From contig CAWIDH010000035.1 of assembly GCA_963834855.1 (NCBI GenBank), forward strand, positions 191,356 through 255,355: a stretch of DNA of 64,000 bases, written 5' to 3'. The notes beneath the pieces are model-generated. The model was not told the DNA's origin and did not search any database. It saw only the letters and a program-made list of their open reading frames with translations. Positions within the stretch are counted from its first letter, which is position 1. Each line of letters begins with the position of its first letter. Below are positions 10,401-20,006 of the stretch, in pieces. This stretch comes from DATJKD01 sp963834855. GTDB taxonomy: Bacteria; Pseudomonadota; Gammaproteobacteria; Steroidobacterales; Steroidobacteraceae. Both the position numbers and the translations under genes were made by a program.

Positions 10401-13400
10401 CACAGACAACGGCGCCGCAACCTCGGATCTGAATGGTGTGACCAACGTCGAATTCATTACCCTTGGCGCGGCGACTACGAATGTGACCACTGTGGATGCA
10501 CTCGTTACTGCAGGCCAGACGCTGACAGTGAACGGCTCGCTCCTGAGTGCGGCGCAAAGCCTGACCTGGAACGGAGCAGCCGAAACCGACGGTGCGTTCG
10601 TCGTTACCGGTGGCGCAGGCAACGACAGCATTACCGGTGGCGCAGGCAACGACAGCATTACAAGCGGCGCTGGAAACGACACACTGGCTGGGGGCAACGG
10701 TAACGACACCTTCGTGCTTGGCGTTAACCTCACCAGTGCTGACACCATCAACGGCGGAGCAGGAACGGATACGCTCACCTTACGGATAGTGGCGCGGCAG
10801 TAACTGATCTCAATGGAGTCACCAGCATTGAATCGATAACGCTGGGCGCAGCCATAACGAGCGTTACAACAGTGGATGCATTGGTGTCCGCCGGTCAGAG
10901 GTTGACTGTGAATGGTTCTGCCTTGGGGGCAGGACAGAGCCTCACTTGGATCGGTTCATCCGAAACCGATGGTGCTTTTACCATTACTGGCGGCGCTGCC
11001 GGTGACTTGATCGTAGGTGGTGCTGGTGACGACATCCTTGTCGGTAAGGGTGGCGATGACACAGTCACAGGGGGCGCTGGCGACGAACGATTCGTCCTTC
11101 GCACTGATGGCGGGATTGACGTCATTGCAGACTACACAGACGGCGGTGCGCTCACTGAAGACCAGATTGGGTTCCTTGGGGGCAGCGTTACGGGCGGCTT
11201 CACTTTCGGTAACACCACTGCAACGGCTGCCGGCGCAACGCTCTCCGCATCCGACCTAACGACCCGAGGCGCGATTACTGGCGCAACTGGTATCGACGCA
11301 GTTAACGACGACCATCAAGTGATTGTTATTACCAATGCTCAAACGACGACTCAGATCCAAAACGGCACGTCTTCAGTCGGCGGTGGTCAAGCCGAGAACT
11401 TGTATGTCTTTGTCTTCAACTCAACTACGGGCAAGGGTGAGATCTGGTTCGACAGCAACTGGAATAACGCCACCGGTCGCACTCAAATAGCGACGTTCGA
11501 GCAACATGACATACCCTCGCGGGCGTCACAGCGATCACGAATAGTGACATCGTCATCTACAACAACACAGTCGCTCCGGCAGGCGTTGCCGGTCAGCCAA
11601 TCAATCTCGGTCTGGCCGACCGCGTGCCCGAGCACATCGGTGCGGTCACCGTCACGGTGGTGGGCATCCCGGCCGGCTGGACCCTGAGCGAAGGAACGGA
11701 CAACGGCAACGGCACCTGGACCGTTCAGACCAATGATCCCGCGTCTTTGACGGTCACCACCGACGCGGGCTTCCGTGGCGCGCTCGTCCTGCCGATGACG
11801 GTGCTGTGGACCAACCCGGACGGCACGCCGGGTTCAGCGGTGCTCGACAACAACGTCGAAGCCTACGCTCCCGGCTCGCCGATCTTCGCGGTCTCTGCTG
11901 ACGACCACCTCACTGCATCAGCGGCCGCCGACCTGCTGGTCTTCGCCCAGCCGATCGCGAACGACTTCATCCACAACTTCGACGTCGCAGCCGACAAGAT
12001 CGACCTGATCGGCTTCCCCGGCGTCAGCGGTTTCGCTGACCTGTCGATCGCCGACGATGCCAACGGCAATGCGGTAATCACTCTGGCCAACGGCTCGACG
12101 ATCACGGTGCTCGGCGTTCATGCGGCCGACCTGAGCTCGATGAACTTCGAGTTCAACGTCGAGCCGACGACGGTCAACACCGGCACGATGACGATTTCCG
12201 ACGGCGCGATCCTTCCGCTCGGCGGCGTGGTCGAGAACAGCGGCACGATCGCACTGGGATCGACCGGCAGCGAGACAAACCTGCAAGTGCTGGTCGAGAG
12301 CGTCACGCTGCAGGGCGGTGGTCACGTCCGCTGTCGGACGACGGCGAACAACGTCATCTTCGGCGGCGCCGCGAGCGCGACGCTGAACAACGTCGACAAC
12401 ACGATCTCTGGCGCGGGCCAGATCGGCGCCGGGCAGATGACGCTCGTCAACGCCGGCACGATCATCGCCGACGGCAGCCACTCGCTGGTAATCGACACCG
12501 GCGACAACGCAGTTGCGAACTCGGGCACGCTCGAGGCGACTGGCAGCGGCGGCCTGGTGATCGAAAGCGCGCTCGCTCAACAGCGGGACTTCTCTGGGCC
12601 AACGGCGGCGACGTCACGGTTCACGGCGCAGTCACGGGTGCGGGCGACGCATTGATCAGCGGCGCGGCAACGCTCGAGTTCGGCGCGCGCGTCCGATGCG
12701 CACGTCGTGTTCGACAATGACGCGTCAGGTGTGTTGGCACTCGACGTCTCTGCCGCTTTCAGCGGTAGCGTGAGCGGATTCGCGGCCGGCGACTCGATCG
12801 ACCTCGGTGATGTCGCTTACGGCTCCGGGCTCGCGGCCGAGTACGTCGCCAACGACGCTGGCACCGGCGGCACGCTGACGCTCAGTGACGGAACGAACAG
12901 TTCCACCATCGCGATGGTTGGGCAGTACACGGCGGCCGGCGCGCAAGCGGACGGCCAGGGCGGCACGCTGCTCGCCTACGACGCGGTTGCCCTCGATCAC
13001 AGCATGATCGGCGGCGCCAGCAACGACATCCTTGTCGGTGGTGCGGGTAACGACGTCATCTACGGCGCTGCGGGAGCCGATACGCTGACGGGTGGTTCGG
13101 GTGCGGACACGTTCCGATTCCAGGCGGCCGATTCCGGCAGCTGTCGACATCGTCACTGATTTCACGGCGGGTGCGGGTGGCGACATCCTCGAACATCGCC
13201 GACCTGATCAGTGGCACATTCACAGGCAACGAGGCGTCCTACCTCACGCTGACTGAGAGCGGCGGCAACACGATCGTGAGCATCGATCGCGACGGCGCGG
13301 GTTCGTCGTTCGGGTTCGAGGATTTCGTGGTGCTGCAGGGTGTGAGCGGGCTCAATCTGGACACGTTGTTGGGCGACCACAGCATCCGGTCGGCAGAAGT

Positions 13401-13461
13401 GCGCCCGACCGCGGCGCTCCACCCGCTTGCAGGTGCGCAGCGCCGCGGCTGCGTACGGTGA
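3831..13461 (+). CDS. Giant VCBS/RTX type I-secreted adhesin, multiply frameshifted as sequenced
   Basis: Predicted surface or secreted adhesin of roughly 3,200 residues. In order: N-terminal RTX nonapeptides (GGSGDDYLDGGSGSDTLNGG style, 3850-4090); a long array of VCBS-type repeats (4440-9880) ending in ITGTNDAPV; a second RTX block with a duplicated module (10260-11110); a region with further beta-rich repeats (11600-12900); a last RTX block (13000-13110); and a C-terminal type I secretion target region of the VCA0849 type (VTDFTAGAGGD, then YLTLTESGGNTIVSIDRDG). The LapB/LapC-like exporter upstream fits this cargo. The reading frame is broken many times, both within repeats and in unique parts (for example near 4185, 4310, 10784, 11510, 12590, 12655, 13140 and 13185). 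Each time a neighbouring frame continues the same domain, so one gene is annotated. Unlike LapA, no N-terminal retention module precedes the RTX repeats. Confidence 0.8.
4440..9885 (+). repeat. Tandem VCBS repeat array of the adhesin, about 15 copies of about 365 bp
   Basis: The anchor CACGATCGCCTTCACCGACG recurs at 5575, 5941, 6306, 6670, 7032, 7396, 7764, 8130, 8498, 8862, 9228 and 9592. Related, more divergent copies sit at about 4473, 4832 and 5209. Spacings among the 12 good copies are 362-368 bp, whereas the intact protein unit (VTPVGNLTDTG to VADVTGAVTEA) is 121 residues, or 363 bp. Each unit encodes a VCBS/cadherin-like beta-sandwich ending in ITGTNDAPVV. Copies from 5575 on are nearly identical; the first three are diverged. 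Almost every copy has an out-of-frame indel, and some indels recur at the same site in several copies. Confidence 0.93.
9808..10803 (+). other. Adhesin segment: post-VCBS domain and RTX module 1
   Basis: Open stretch of 331 codons running from the last VCBS end (ITGTNDAPSFSANSS) into a beta-rich domain and RTX motifs (GNGNDYLIGNTGNDTFVLGV, GGAGNDSITGGAGND). It ends at TAA 10801-10803 because one T appears to be missing at about 10784: restoring it gives TFTDSGAAVTDLNG, parallel to TFTDNGAATSDLNG in the preceding module. The region from NGGAGTDT to SETDGAF is duplicated at 10370-10600 and 10740-10980. Confidence 0.75.
10872..11687 (+). other. Adhesin segment: RTX module 2
   Basis: Continues the duplicated module (VDALVSAGQRLTVNGSALG, TWIGSSETDGAFTITGGA), then RTX nonapeptides (GGAGDDILVGKGGDDTVTGG) and a region reading IADYTDGGALTEDQIGFLGG. 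The frame is lost near 11510, after which the next frame (from about 11600) carries on. Base composition here and in the preceding segment is visibly less GC-rich than in the VCBS array. Confidence 0.65.
11624..12655 (+). other. Adhesin segment: beta-rich region after the second RTX block
   Basis: Open frame containing VTVVGIPAGWTLSEGTDNGN, then a stretch like a calcium-dependent secretion scaffold (FIHNFDVAADKIDLIGFPGV), followed by autotransporter-like repeats (TMTISDGAILPLGGVVENSG, NAGTIIADGSHSLVIDTGDN). The frame is lost near 12590; related sequence resumes in another frame (SGAATLEFGA) and again at about 12700. Confidence 0.6.
12707..13461 (+). other. Adhesin segment: C-terminal RTX block and type I secretion signal
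   Basis: Contains LDVSAAFSGSVSGFAAGDSI, an RTX block (GGASNDILVGGAGNDVIYG, AAGADTLTGGSGADTFRFQA), then after indels near 13140 and 13185 the secretion-target region (NIADLISGTFTGNEASYLTL, SGGNTIVSIDRDGAGSSFGF). This matches the layout of the VCA0849-type C-terminal target region of type I secreted proteins. The apparent stop is TGA 13459-13461, though a further indel near the end cannot be excluded. Confidence 0.7.
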
Positions 13462-13609
13462 CGCGGATCCGCGAGACCGATCGGTGGGTCGCCGTCATCA
13501 GGCTCCCGCCTGGCTCGGGGCGGTAGAGTTCGGCGCCGTCGAGCGCGCTGAAACAGTAGCTGCTTGTTAAAACAGTGCCTTACAGCGTAGTGTGAATGCA
13601 AAACATTAT

Positions 13610-13625
13610 CTGTACATAACTACAG
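13610..13625 (+). promoter_or_regulatory. LexA (SOS) box 1
   Basis: Perfect CTGT-N8-ACAG match: CTGTACATAACTACAG. It is one of two boxes lying 3 nt apart upstream of imuB-dnaE2, which are classic SOS-induced genes. Confidence 0.9.
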
Positions 13626-13628
13626 TAA

Positions 13629-13644
13629 CTGTATATAAATACAG
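13629..13644 (+). promoter_or_regulatory. LexA (SOS) box 2
   Basis: Perfect CTGT-N8-ACAG match with an AT-rich core: CTGTATATAAATACAG. The core holds a TATAAA that could serve as the -10 element, so LexA bound here would block RNA polymerase. The region 13462-13609 upstream holds the end of the adhesin locus and no gene. Confidence 0.92.
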
Positions 13645-13741
13645 TTACCGGCTGATGCCAGGCCGGGTTCACACCTTGCCCGCATCGCTCCACATGCGCT
13701 CCCGCAGTCGGTCGCTGTCCCTGTTTCCCTCGCCGTCGCCA

Positions 13742-15371
13742 ATGGCCGAGGCGCCGCGGCCGCGCACCGTCCCCGCAAATCCGCTCCCATCGCCGGAACA
13801 AGAGCCTGACCAGTCACGCACTGCACACGAGCTCTGGCTCGTGCTGCACCTGTCCCGGTTCATGCTCGATTCGCTGGGTGGGTCGATCGCGGCGCTGCGT
13901 TCGCGACCGACGCCGGCAAGAGCGGCGGCGCAGCGTTTTCCAGCCCGGCTCGCGGCAGGCTCGCAAGTGCATCGCCGTCGTCGACCTGCAGCACGGCGGC
14001 AAGGTCGTGTGTGCCTGCGATACGGCCGCCGCAGCCGCAGGCATCGCGCCCGGCATGGCGCTCAACTCGGCGCTGGCACTGCTGCCCGGACTGCAGGTCC
14101 TCGCGCGCGACGAGCGCCGGGAACGCGAGCTGCTGCAGGCGCTCGCCGAATGGGCCGTGCGTTTCACGCCGCGCGTCAGCCTCGAGCCGCCGGATGCGGT
14201 GCTGCTCGAAGTGCGCGGCAGCCTGCGGTTGTTCGGCGGGGCGCGCCGCCTCTGCGCGCAGCTGCGCGAAGAGCTGCAGGCGGTCGGGCTCGAGCCGTGC
14301 CTGGCGTTGACGCCGACGCCGCTCGCGTCGCTCTGGCTCGCGCGTTCCGGCAAGGAGGCGGCCCTGCGCCGCCGTGAGGCGCTCGCGAGTGAACTTGCGT
14401 CATTGCCGCTCGCCTGCACGCGCTGGCCCGAACGCAGCCTGCAGTCGCTCGCGACGATGGGGGTGCGGACGATCGGCGATTGCCTGCGGTTGCCGCGCGA
14501 TGGCTTTGCGCGGCGCTTCGAACCGCGGATGCTCGCGATGCTCGATCGCGCGGTGGGTCGTCTGCCCGATCCGCGGGCGTCGTTTCGCGCCCGTGAACGC
14601 TTTTCCACCGGCCGCGATCTCGAGCCGGAAATCACCGATACCGCGCGCCTCTGCAACGCGCTCGAGCCGCTGCTCGGCGAGTTGTGCGGTTTCCTGCGCG
14701 GACGGCGCTGCGGCATCCAGTCGCTCGAGCTGCGGCTCGTGCATCGCGAAGCCGCGCCGACACGTGTGCGCACTGCGGTTGACGCGGCCGACGGGCGAGT
14801 TCGCTCACCTCGCGGGTCTCATCAGCGAGCGCCTGGCGCAGCTGCAGCTCGTCGAGCCGGTGCGGGCCATGCGCTTGCGGGCCGGCGTGCCGATACCGCT
14901 CGCGGAAGAATCCGAGGACCTGCTCACGACGGGTCGCGGTCGTGCCGGCGCAGGCGTGCCGCAATTCGTCGAGCGCCTGCGGGCGCGGTTCGGCACGGAC
15001 GCCGTCCACGGTCTTTGTCTCGTGCCGGAGCATCGCCCCGAGTCCGCGTGGGGGAAAGGAGACGGATTGCCGGCGAACGAAAAGGCGACGGATTCATTTT
15101 TTCCAGACGGGAAGAATATAATCTGGCTCCTTTTTCCGGCCGCTGTGGCTGCTCGAGGAGCCGCAGTTGCTCGACGGCGGCGAGCAGCCGCGCTTCGAGG
15201 GCGAGCTCGAGCTCGAGGAGGGACCGGAGCGCATCGAGAGCGGCTGGTGGGACGGCCGCGACGTCCGGCGCGATTACTACGTCGCCCGCAATCCGGCGGG
15301 CGTGCGGTTGTGGGTGTTTCTCGAGCGTCCGCCGCGCCGGGCGCTGGTTCCTGCATGGCGTGTTCGGCTGA
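13742..15371 (+). CDS. imuB: ImuB, inactive Y-family polymerase-like mutasome protein (frameshifted)
   Basis: ImuB bridges the error-prone polymerase DnaE2 to the beta clamp during SOS mutagenesis. Recognisable parts are the N-terminal LWLVLHLSRFMLDSLG, the palm region (CIAVVDLQHGGKVVCACDTA, IAPGMALNSALALLPGLQVL), the fingers/HhH region (LQSLATMGVRTIGDCLRLPR) and the C-terminal WWDGRDVRRDYYVARN with RLWVFLERPP. Typical polymerase acidic residues are replaced, as in ImuB. The frame must be joined at about 13960, 14775, 15145 and 15345. A REP-like insertion sits at about 15053-15136, in the variable linker before the PLWLLEEPQ motif. ATG 13742 is chosen as the first in-frame start clearly after the LexA boxes; ATG 13694 is also possible. 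No imuA lies between the boxes and this gene. Confidence 0.85.
15053..15136 (+). repeat. REP-like repeat inserted inside imuB
   Basis: Two tandem near-copies, AAAGGAGACGGATT (15055-15068) and AAAAGGCGACGGATT (15080-15094), are followed by a T-run and an AT-rich stretch unlike the surrounding coding sequence. They resemble the AAAGGGGACAGCTTTATTTT element at 43341. The insertion falls in the poorly conserved linker of ImuB. Confidence 0.5.
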
Positions 15372-15425
15372 GCGGCCGACACACGAGCGTGCGCGGTTTG
15401 CGATTGATCGTGCGGCCCGACGCAG

Positions 15426-18400
15426 ATGGCTTACGCGGAACTGCATTGCCTGACGAACTTCAGCTTCCTGCGCGGCGCTTCGCACCCGGAGGAACTGGTC
15501 GAACGGGCTGCGGAGCTCGGCTACGCCGCGCTCGCGATCACCGACGAATGCTCCGTCGCCGGCGTCGTCCGCGCGCATGTCGCGGCGCGCGAGCGGGGAC
15601 TCAAGCTCATCATCGGCAGCGAGTTCCGTCTTGCAGATGGTCCGGCCTTCGTGCTGCTCGCGACCAGCCGTCGCGGCTACGGACAGCTCTGCCGGCTGAT
15701 CACGCGCGGCGCGGCGCGCGGCGGAGAAGGGCAGCTACCGGCTCGTGCGCGCCGACCTGGCTCGCGCCGACGTTTCCGCGGAAACGCCGCGTCGCGACTG
15801 ACGACGTTTCCGCGGAAACGCGGCATCGCGAGCCCCATCGACCTGAGCGACTGCCTCGCGCTCTGGCTGCCCGGTACCGCGCCCGACGTCGCCGACGCGC
15901 GCTGGCTCGCCGGCCTGTTCCCGCAGCGGCTGTGGATCGCGGTCGAGCTCTTGACCACCGGGCAGGATCGCCGCCGGCTCGCGATGCTCACGCAGCTCGG
16001 CCGCGAGCTCGGCCTGCCGCTCGTCGCGGCGGGCGACGTGCACATGCACGTGCGCGGCCGGCGCGCGCTGCAGGACGCGCTCACCGCGACCCGTCTGCAC
16101 ACCACGGTCGACCGCGCGGGTTTCGCGCTGTACCCCAACGGCGAGCGCCACCTGCGGCCGCTCGCGCGGCTCGAGGAGCTCTATCCACCGGAGCTCCTCG
16201 CCGAAACGCTCGCGATCGCCACGCCGCTGCACATTCTCGCTCGAGGAGCTGCGCTACGAGTATCCGCGCGAGATCGTCCCCGACGGCGAGACGCCCTCGA
16301 GCTGGCTGCGGCAGCTCACGCTTCAGGGCATGCGGCGGCGCTGGCCCGACGGCGCGCCCGCGCAGGCCGTGCGGCTCGTCGAGCACGAGCTCGCGCTGAT
16401 CGCGGAGCTGCGCTTCGACGCATATTTCCTCACCGTGCACGACATCGTGAGCTACGCGCGTTCGCGCGGCATCCTCTGCCAGGGCCGCGGCTCGGCGGCG
16501 AACTCGGCCGTGTGCTTCTGCCTGGGCGTGACCGAGGTCGACCCTGATCGCATGTCGCTCCTCTTCGAGCGGTTCATCTCGCGCGAGCGCAACGAGCCGC
16601 CGGACATCGACGTCGACTTCGAGCACGAGCGGCGCGAGGAGGTCATCCAGTACATCTACGCGAAGTACGGGCGCGGGCGCGCCGCGCTCACCGCCACGGT
16701 GATCTGCTACCGGGCGCGCAGCGCGCTGCGCGACGTCGCGAAGGCGCTGGGGCTCGACGCGCTGCAGGTCGAGGCGCTGGCGCGATCGATGCAGTGGTGG
16801 GACGGATCGAACATCGACGCAGCGCGCGTGCGCGAGGCGGGGCTCGATCCTGCGAGTCCGGTGCTCGCCCGGGTGCTCGCGCTCGCGCGGAGCCTCCTCG
16901 GCTTCCCGAGGCATCTCTCGCAGCATGTCGGCGGCTTCGTGATCTCGCAGGGGCCGCTCGACGAGCTGGTGCCGATCGAGAACGCCGCGATGGAGGATCG
17001 CACCGTCATCCAGTGGGACAAGGACGACCTCGACGCGCTCGGGCTGCTCAAGGTGGACGTGCTCGGCCTCGGGATGCTGTCGGCGATCCGGCGCAGCTTC
17101 GACCTCATCGAGCGTCATCGCGGCACGCGGCTCACGCTCGCCACCGTGCCTGCGGAGGATCCGCAGGTCTACGAGATGATCGGCCACGCCGACACGATGG
17201 GCGTGTTCCAGATCGAGTCGCGCGCGCAGATGGCGATGCTGCCGCGGCTTAAGCCCAAGTCTTATTACGATCTCGTGATCGAGGTGGCCATCATCCGGCC
17301 GGGCCCGATCCAGGGCGACATGGTGCATCCCTATCTGCGCCGCCGCAGCGGCGAGGAGCCGGTCACCTACCCGAGCCCGGAGGTGGAAGGCGTGCTCAAG
17401 CGCACGCTCGGCGTGCCGATCTTCCAGGAGCAGGTGATGCAGCTCGCGGTGGTCGCGGCGGGGTTCACGCCAGGCGAGGCGGACAGCCTGCGCCGCGCGA
17501 TGGCGGCGTGGAAGCGCAAGGGCGGGCTCGGGCCGTTCGAGGAGCGGCTCATCCGCGGCATGCGCGAGCGCGGCTACACCGAGGAGTTCGCGCAGCAGAT
17601 CTTCCGGCAGATCCTGGGGTTCGGCGAATACGGCTTCCCCGAGTCTCATGCGGCAAGCTTTGCGCTCCTGGTCTACGTCTCGGCCTGGCTCAAGCGCCAC
17701 GAGCCGGCGGCATTCACCGCTGCGCTGATCAACAGCCAGCCGATGGGGTTCTATGCGCCCTCGCAGCTCGTGCAGGACGCGCGCCGCCACGGTGTCGAGG
17801 TGCGCCCGGTGGACGTCGATGCGAGCGACTGGGACTGCACGCTCGAGCCCGTCGCGGGGGGCGGGCTCGCCCTGCGGCTCGGTCTGCGTCTCGTGAAGGG
17901 TTTCTCCGAAGCCGCGGCGGGCCGCCTGGTGGAGGCGCGGCGCGAAGGGCGCTTCGACGACGTGCAGTCGCTCGCCGGGCGCGCGCGGCTCGACCGGCGC
18001 GAGCTCGGCTGTCTCGCCGCCGCCGGCGCGCTCGCCCGGCTGGCCGGGCATCGCCACCGGGCGGCCTGGCAGGTCGCGGGCGTGGAGGCGCCGTCAGCCC
18101 TGATCGGGCAGCCACACATCGCCGAGGGCATCCCGCTGCTGCGCGCGCCCGGGGAAGGCCAGGACATCGTCGCGGATTTCCGGCACCTGGGCCTGAGCCT
18201 GCGTCGCCACCCGATGGAACTGTTGCGCCCGCGGCTCGAGGCGCGCTCGATGCTGAGTGCTGCCCGGCTGCGGGAGCAGCCGAACGGCTCACGGGTGCGC
18301 ACGGCGGGTCTCGTCATCACGCGGCAACGGCCGGGCACCGCGAGCGGCGTCACCTTCGTCACGCTCGAGGACGAGACCGGGCAGATCAACCTGATCGTCT

Positions 18401-18570
18401 GGCGCCAGATCGCCGAACGGCAGCGGCGCGCGCTGGTCGGTTCACGCCTGATGGGCGTGACGGGCGAACTGCAGCTCGAAGGCGAGGTGATGCACGTCAT
18501 CGTGCATCGGATCGCGGACCTGTCGCGCTGGCTTGGTGACCTCGTCGCGCCCTCGCGCGACTTTCACTGA
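15426..18570 (+). CDS. dnaE2: Error-prone DNA polymerase III alpha subunit DnaE2 (frameshifted)
   Basis: C-family replicative-type polymerase used for SOS translesion synthesis with ImuB. The N-terminal PHP domain (MAYAELHCLTNFSFLRGASH; AGDVHMHVRGRRALQDALTA), polymerase core (CQGRGSAANSAVCFCLGVTE; NEPPDIDVDFEHERREEV; VGGFVISQGPLDELVPIENA; GVFQIESRAQMAMLPRLKP), HhH region and C-terminal OB domain (SGVTFVTLEDETGQINLIVW) are all present. The length of about 1,045 residues is normal for DnaE2. The frame must be joined near 16240, and a compensated pair of shifts brackets 15715-15800, where a palindromic repeat is inserted. It starts 54 nt after imuB and shares its SOS promoter. It converges with the next gene, the stops being 2 nt apart. 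Confidence 0.93.
15769..15821 (+). repeat. Duplicated 16-bp perfect palindrome inside dnaE2
   Basis: CGTTTCCGCGGAAACG occurs at 15771-15786 and again at 15805-15820, each flanked by GA and C. The segment interrupts the PHP-domain coding region between a stretch reading EKGSYRLVRADLA in the +1 frame and DLSDCLALWLPG in the gene frame. It looks like a small palindromic mobile or REP element that landed in a surface loop. Confidence 0.6.
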
Positions 18571-18572
18571 AA

Positions 18573-18845
18573 CTACTTCTGTGGACGCGCAGGTCGTGCC
18601 CCGTCACCGATGTCATAGTCGTCGAAATCGCTGAGCAGCTCCGACGTGCGTTTCTGCTCGAGCAGGCGTTCGAGCTTGCGCCACGCGGGCTCGGCGCCGC
18701 GAGGTGCGCCGCGCTTGCGCTTGTCGAGGTCCTGCATGAGGCGGTCGACGTCGAGCGATTCGTCATCGCCCGGGACGGCCTCAGCCTCCTCGTCTTCGAA
18801 CTCGTCGGACTCCGGTTTCTCGCCCATCGAAAGACCTGCGCGCAT
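18573..18845 (-). CDS. Small acidic protein of unknown function
   Basis: 90 residues, very rich in Asp and Glu in the first half (SDEFEDEEAEAVPGDDESLD) followed by a basic/charged helix (LMQDLDKRKRGAPRG, EPAWRKLERLLEQKRTSELL) and ending near DFDDYDIGDG. No enzymatic motif, signal peptide or membrane segment is visible. An internal ATG (MGEKPE, 18827) is an alternative start. Similar short acidic proteins with an AWRKLE-type helix occur in related gammaproteobacteria as far as I recall, but no function is known to me. Confidence 0.65.
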   Translation of the reverse strand: MRAGLSMGEKPESDEFEDEEAEAVPGDDESLDVDRLMQDLDKRKRGAPRGAEPAWRKLERLLEQKRTSELLSDFDDYDIGDGARPARPQK

Positions 18846-18971
18846 CCAGTGCGCGATTCGCGCGACTTATACTGCGGGCGTGTTGTGCCGGCAAGATCGG
18901 CGATCACGAAATGCCGGAGCGCCACTGGCTGCGATCCGCGACAGACCGGGTGCGGCAGCCGGATCGTCACT

Positions 18972-19853
18972 TCAATGCAACAAGCTCGCCATCCTGCGCC
19001 GGTACGCTGCGACCAGTTCGTCCTCGTTCCCGAGCAGGTCGAACACCGCGAGCATGCTGCGACGCGCGACGTCGTCACCGAAGCCCCGGTCGCGGCGCAT
19101 TAGCTCGAGCCACTGGTCGAGCGCCGTCGCGAAGTCTCCGGCGAGCGCATGATGCGCCGCGAGCGCGTGCCGCGCGCCGGAGTCGGCCGGATTCGATTCG
19201 ATGGCAGCCCGCGCCGAGGCGGCGTCGGGTGACGCAGCCGCGGCCTCGACGAACCCGAGCCGCGCCCGCAACGTCCCGAGCGCCGGGTGCGCAGGGTTGC
19301 GCTCGGCGATACGTGCCAGGGTCGCCCTGGCTGCCTCGGCGTCGCGCACCGACAGCTGCAGCCCGGCGAGCGTTGCGAGCAGCTTCGGATCGTCCGGGCG
19401 CTCGACCAGGGCCTGCTCGATGACCGCCGTGGCGCCGTCGGGGTCACCGGCGCGAAGCAACTCGTGCGCCTCAAGGATCGGATCGGCGGTCGCGCCGGGC
19501 TCGGCGGCTGCCGGCGCGACGTAACGGTCGAGCATGGCGCGGACGGCGGCCTCGGGCTGGACGCCGGTGACCTGCTCCACGACCTGTCCCTGGTGGAAAA
19601 GGACCAGCGTCGGGATGCTGCGGATGCCGAATGCCCCCGCGACTTCCTGCTCCTCGTCTACGTTGACCTTGGCGAGCACGAAACGGCCGGCGTAGTCCGT
19701 CGCAACCCTCTCGAGCACAGGCGTCAGGGCCTTGCACGGACCGCACCAGGGCGCCCAGAAGTCGACGAGCACCGGTTGCGTGCTCGAGCCCTCGACGACG
19801 GCCGAGGCAAAATTTTCAACCGTCGCAACCAGTGCGCCTGCGATCTCGACCAT
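18972..19853 (-). CDS. cnoX: Thioredoxin-domain co-chaperone with TPR tail (YbbN/CnoX)
   Basis: An N-terminal thioredoxin fold keeps an intact WCGPC active site (Cys37, Cys40), followed by IPTLVLFHQGQVVEQVTG. The C-terminal ~170 residues are helical TPR-like repeats (EAHELLRAGDPDGATAVIEQ onward). The family acts as a redox-regulated holdase that hands clients to GroEL/DnaK. ATG 19853 (MVEIAG) is chosen because GGAGG precedes it by 7 nt; ATG 19859 is only 1-2 nt from that site, and the longer frame to 19949 lacks support. The E. coli protein has SxxC rather than CxxC, so this version may have true oxidoreductase ability. Confidence 0.9.
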   Translation of the reverse strand: MVEIAGALVATVENFASAVVEGSSTQPVLVDFWAPWCGPCKALTPVLERVATDYAGRFVLAKVNVDEEQEVAGAFGIRSIPTLVLFHQGQVVEQVTGVQPEAAVRAMLDRYVAPAAAEPGATADPILEAHELLRAGDPDGATAVIEQALVERPDDPKLLATLAGLQLSVRDAEAARATLARIAERNPAHPALGTLRARLGFVEAAAASPDAASARAAIESNPADSGARHALAAHHALAGDFATALDQWLELMRRDRGFGDDVARRSMLAVFDLLGNEDELVAAYRRRMASLLH

Positions 19854-20006
19854 GGGCATGCCTCCGTCGCGGCCTGGCAATTCTCCGCAGACACACGCCG
19901 CTGGCAAGCAGGGCCCGCCAGGGGCATCGAGCCGAGAATGCCACTGCAACTGCGTATACTCGCCGCCCCCGATCGGGACGAATCAATGACATAGGGGAGT
20001 TGGTTG

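Noticed and set aside
13592..13741. Start of imuB at ATG 13592
   Set aside because: This would translate through both LexA boxes and the promoter; the ImuB homology begins only near 13836.
16081..18057. Long minus-strand ORF of 658 codons opposite dnaE2, and similar long antisense ORFs opposite putA, mla, suf and phoH
   Set aside because: High-GC shadow frames rich in Arg/His/Ala without motifs, fully antisense to confidently identified genes.
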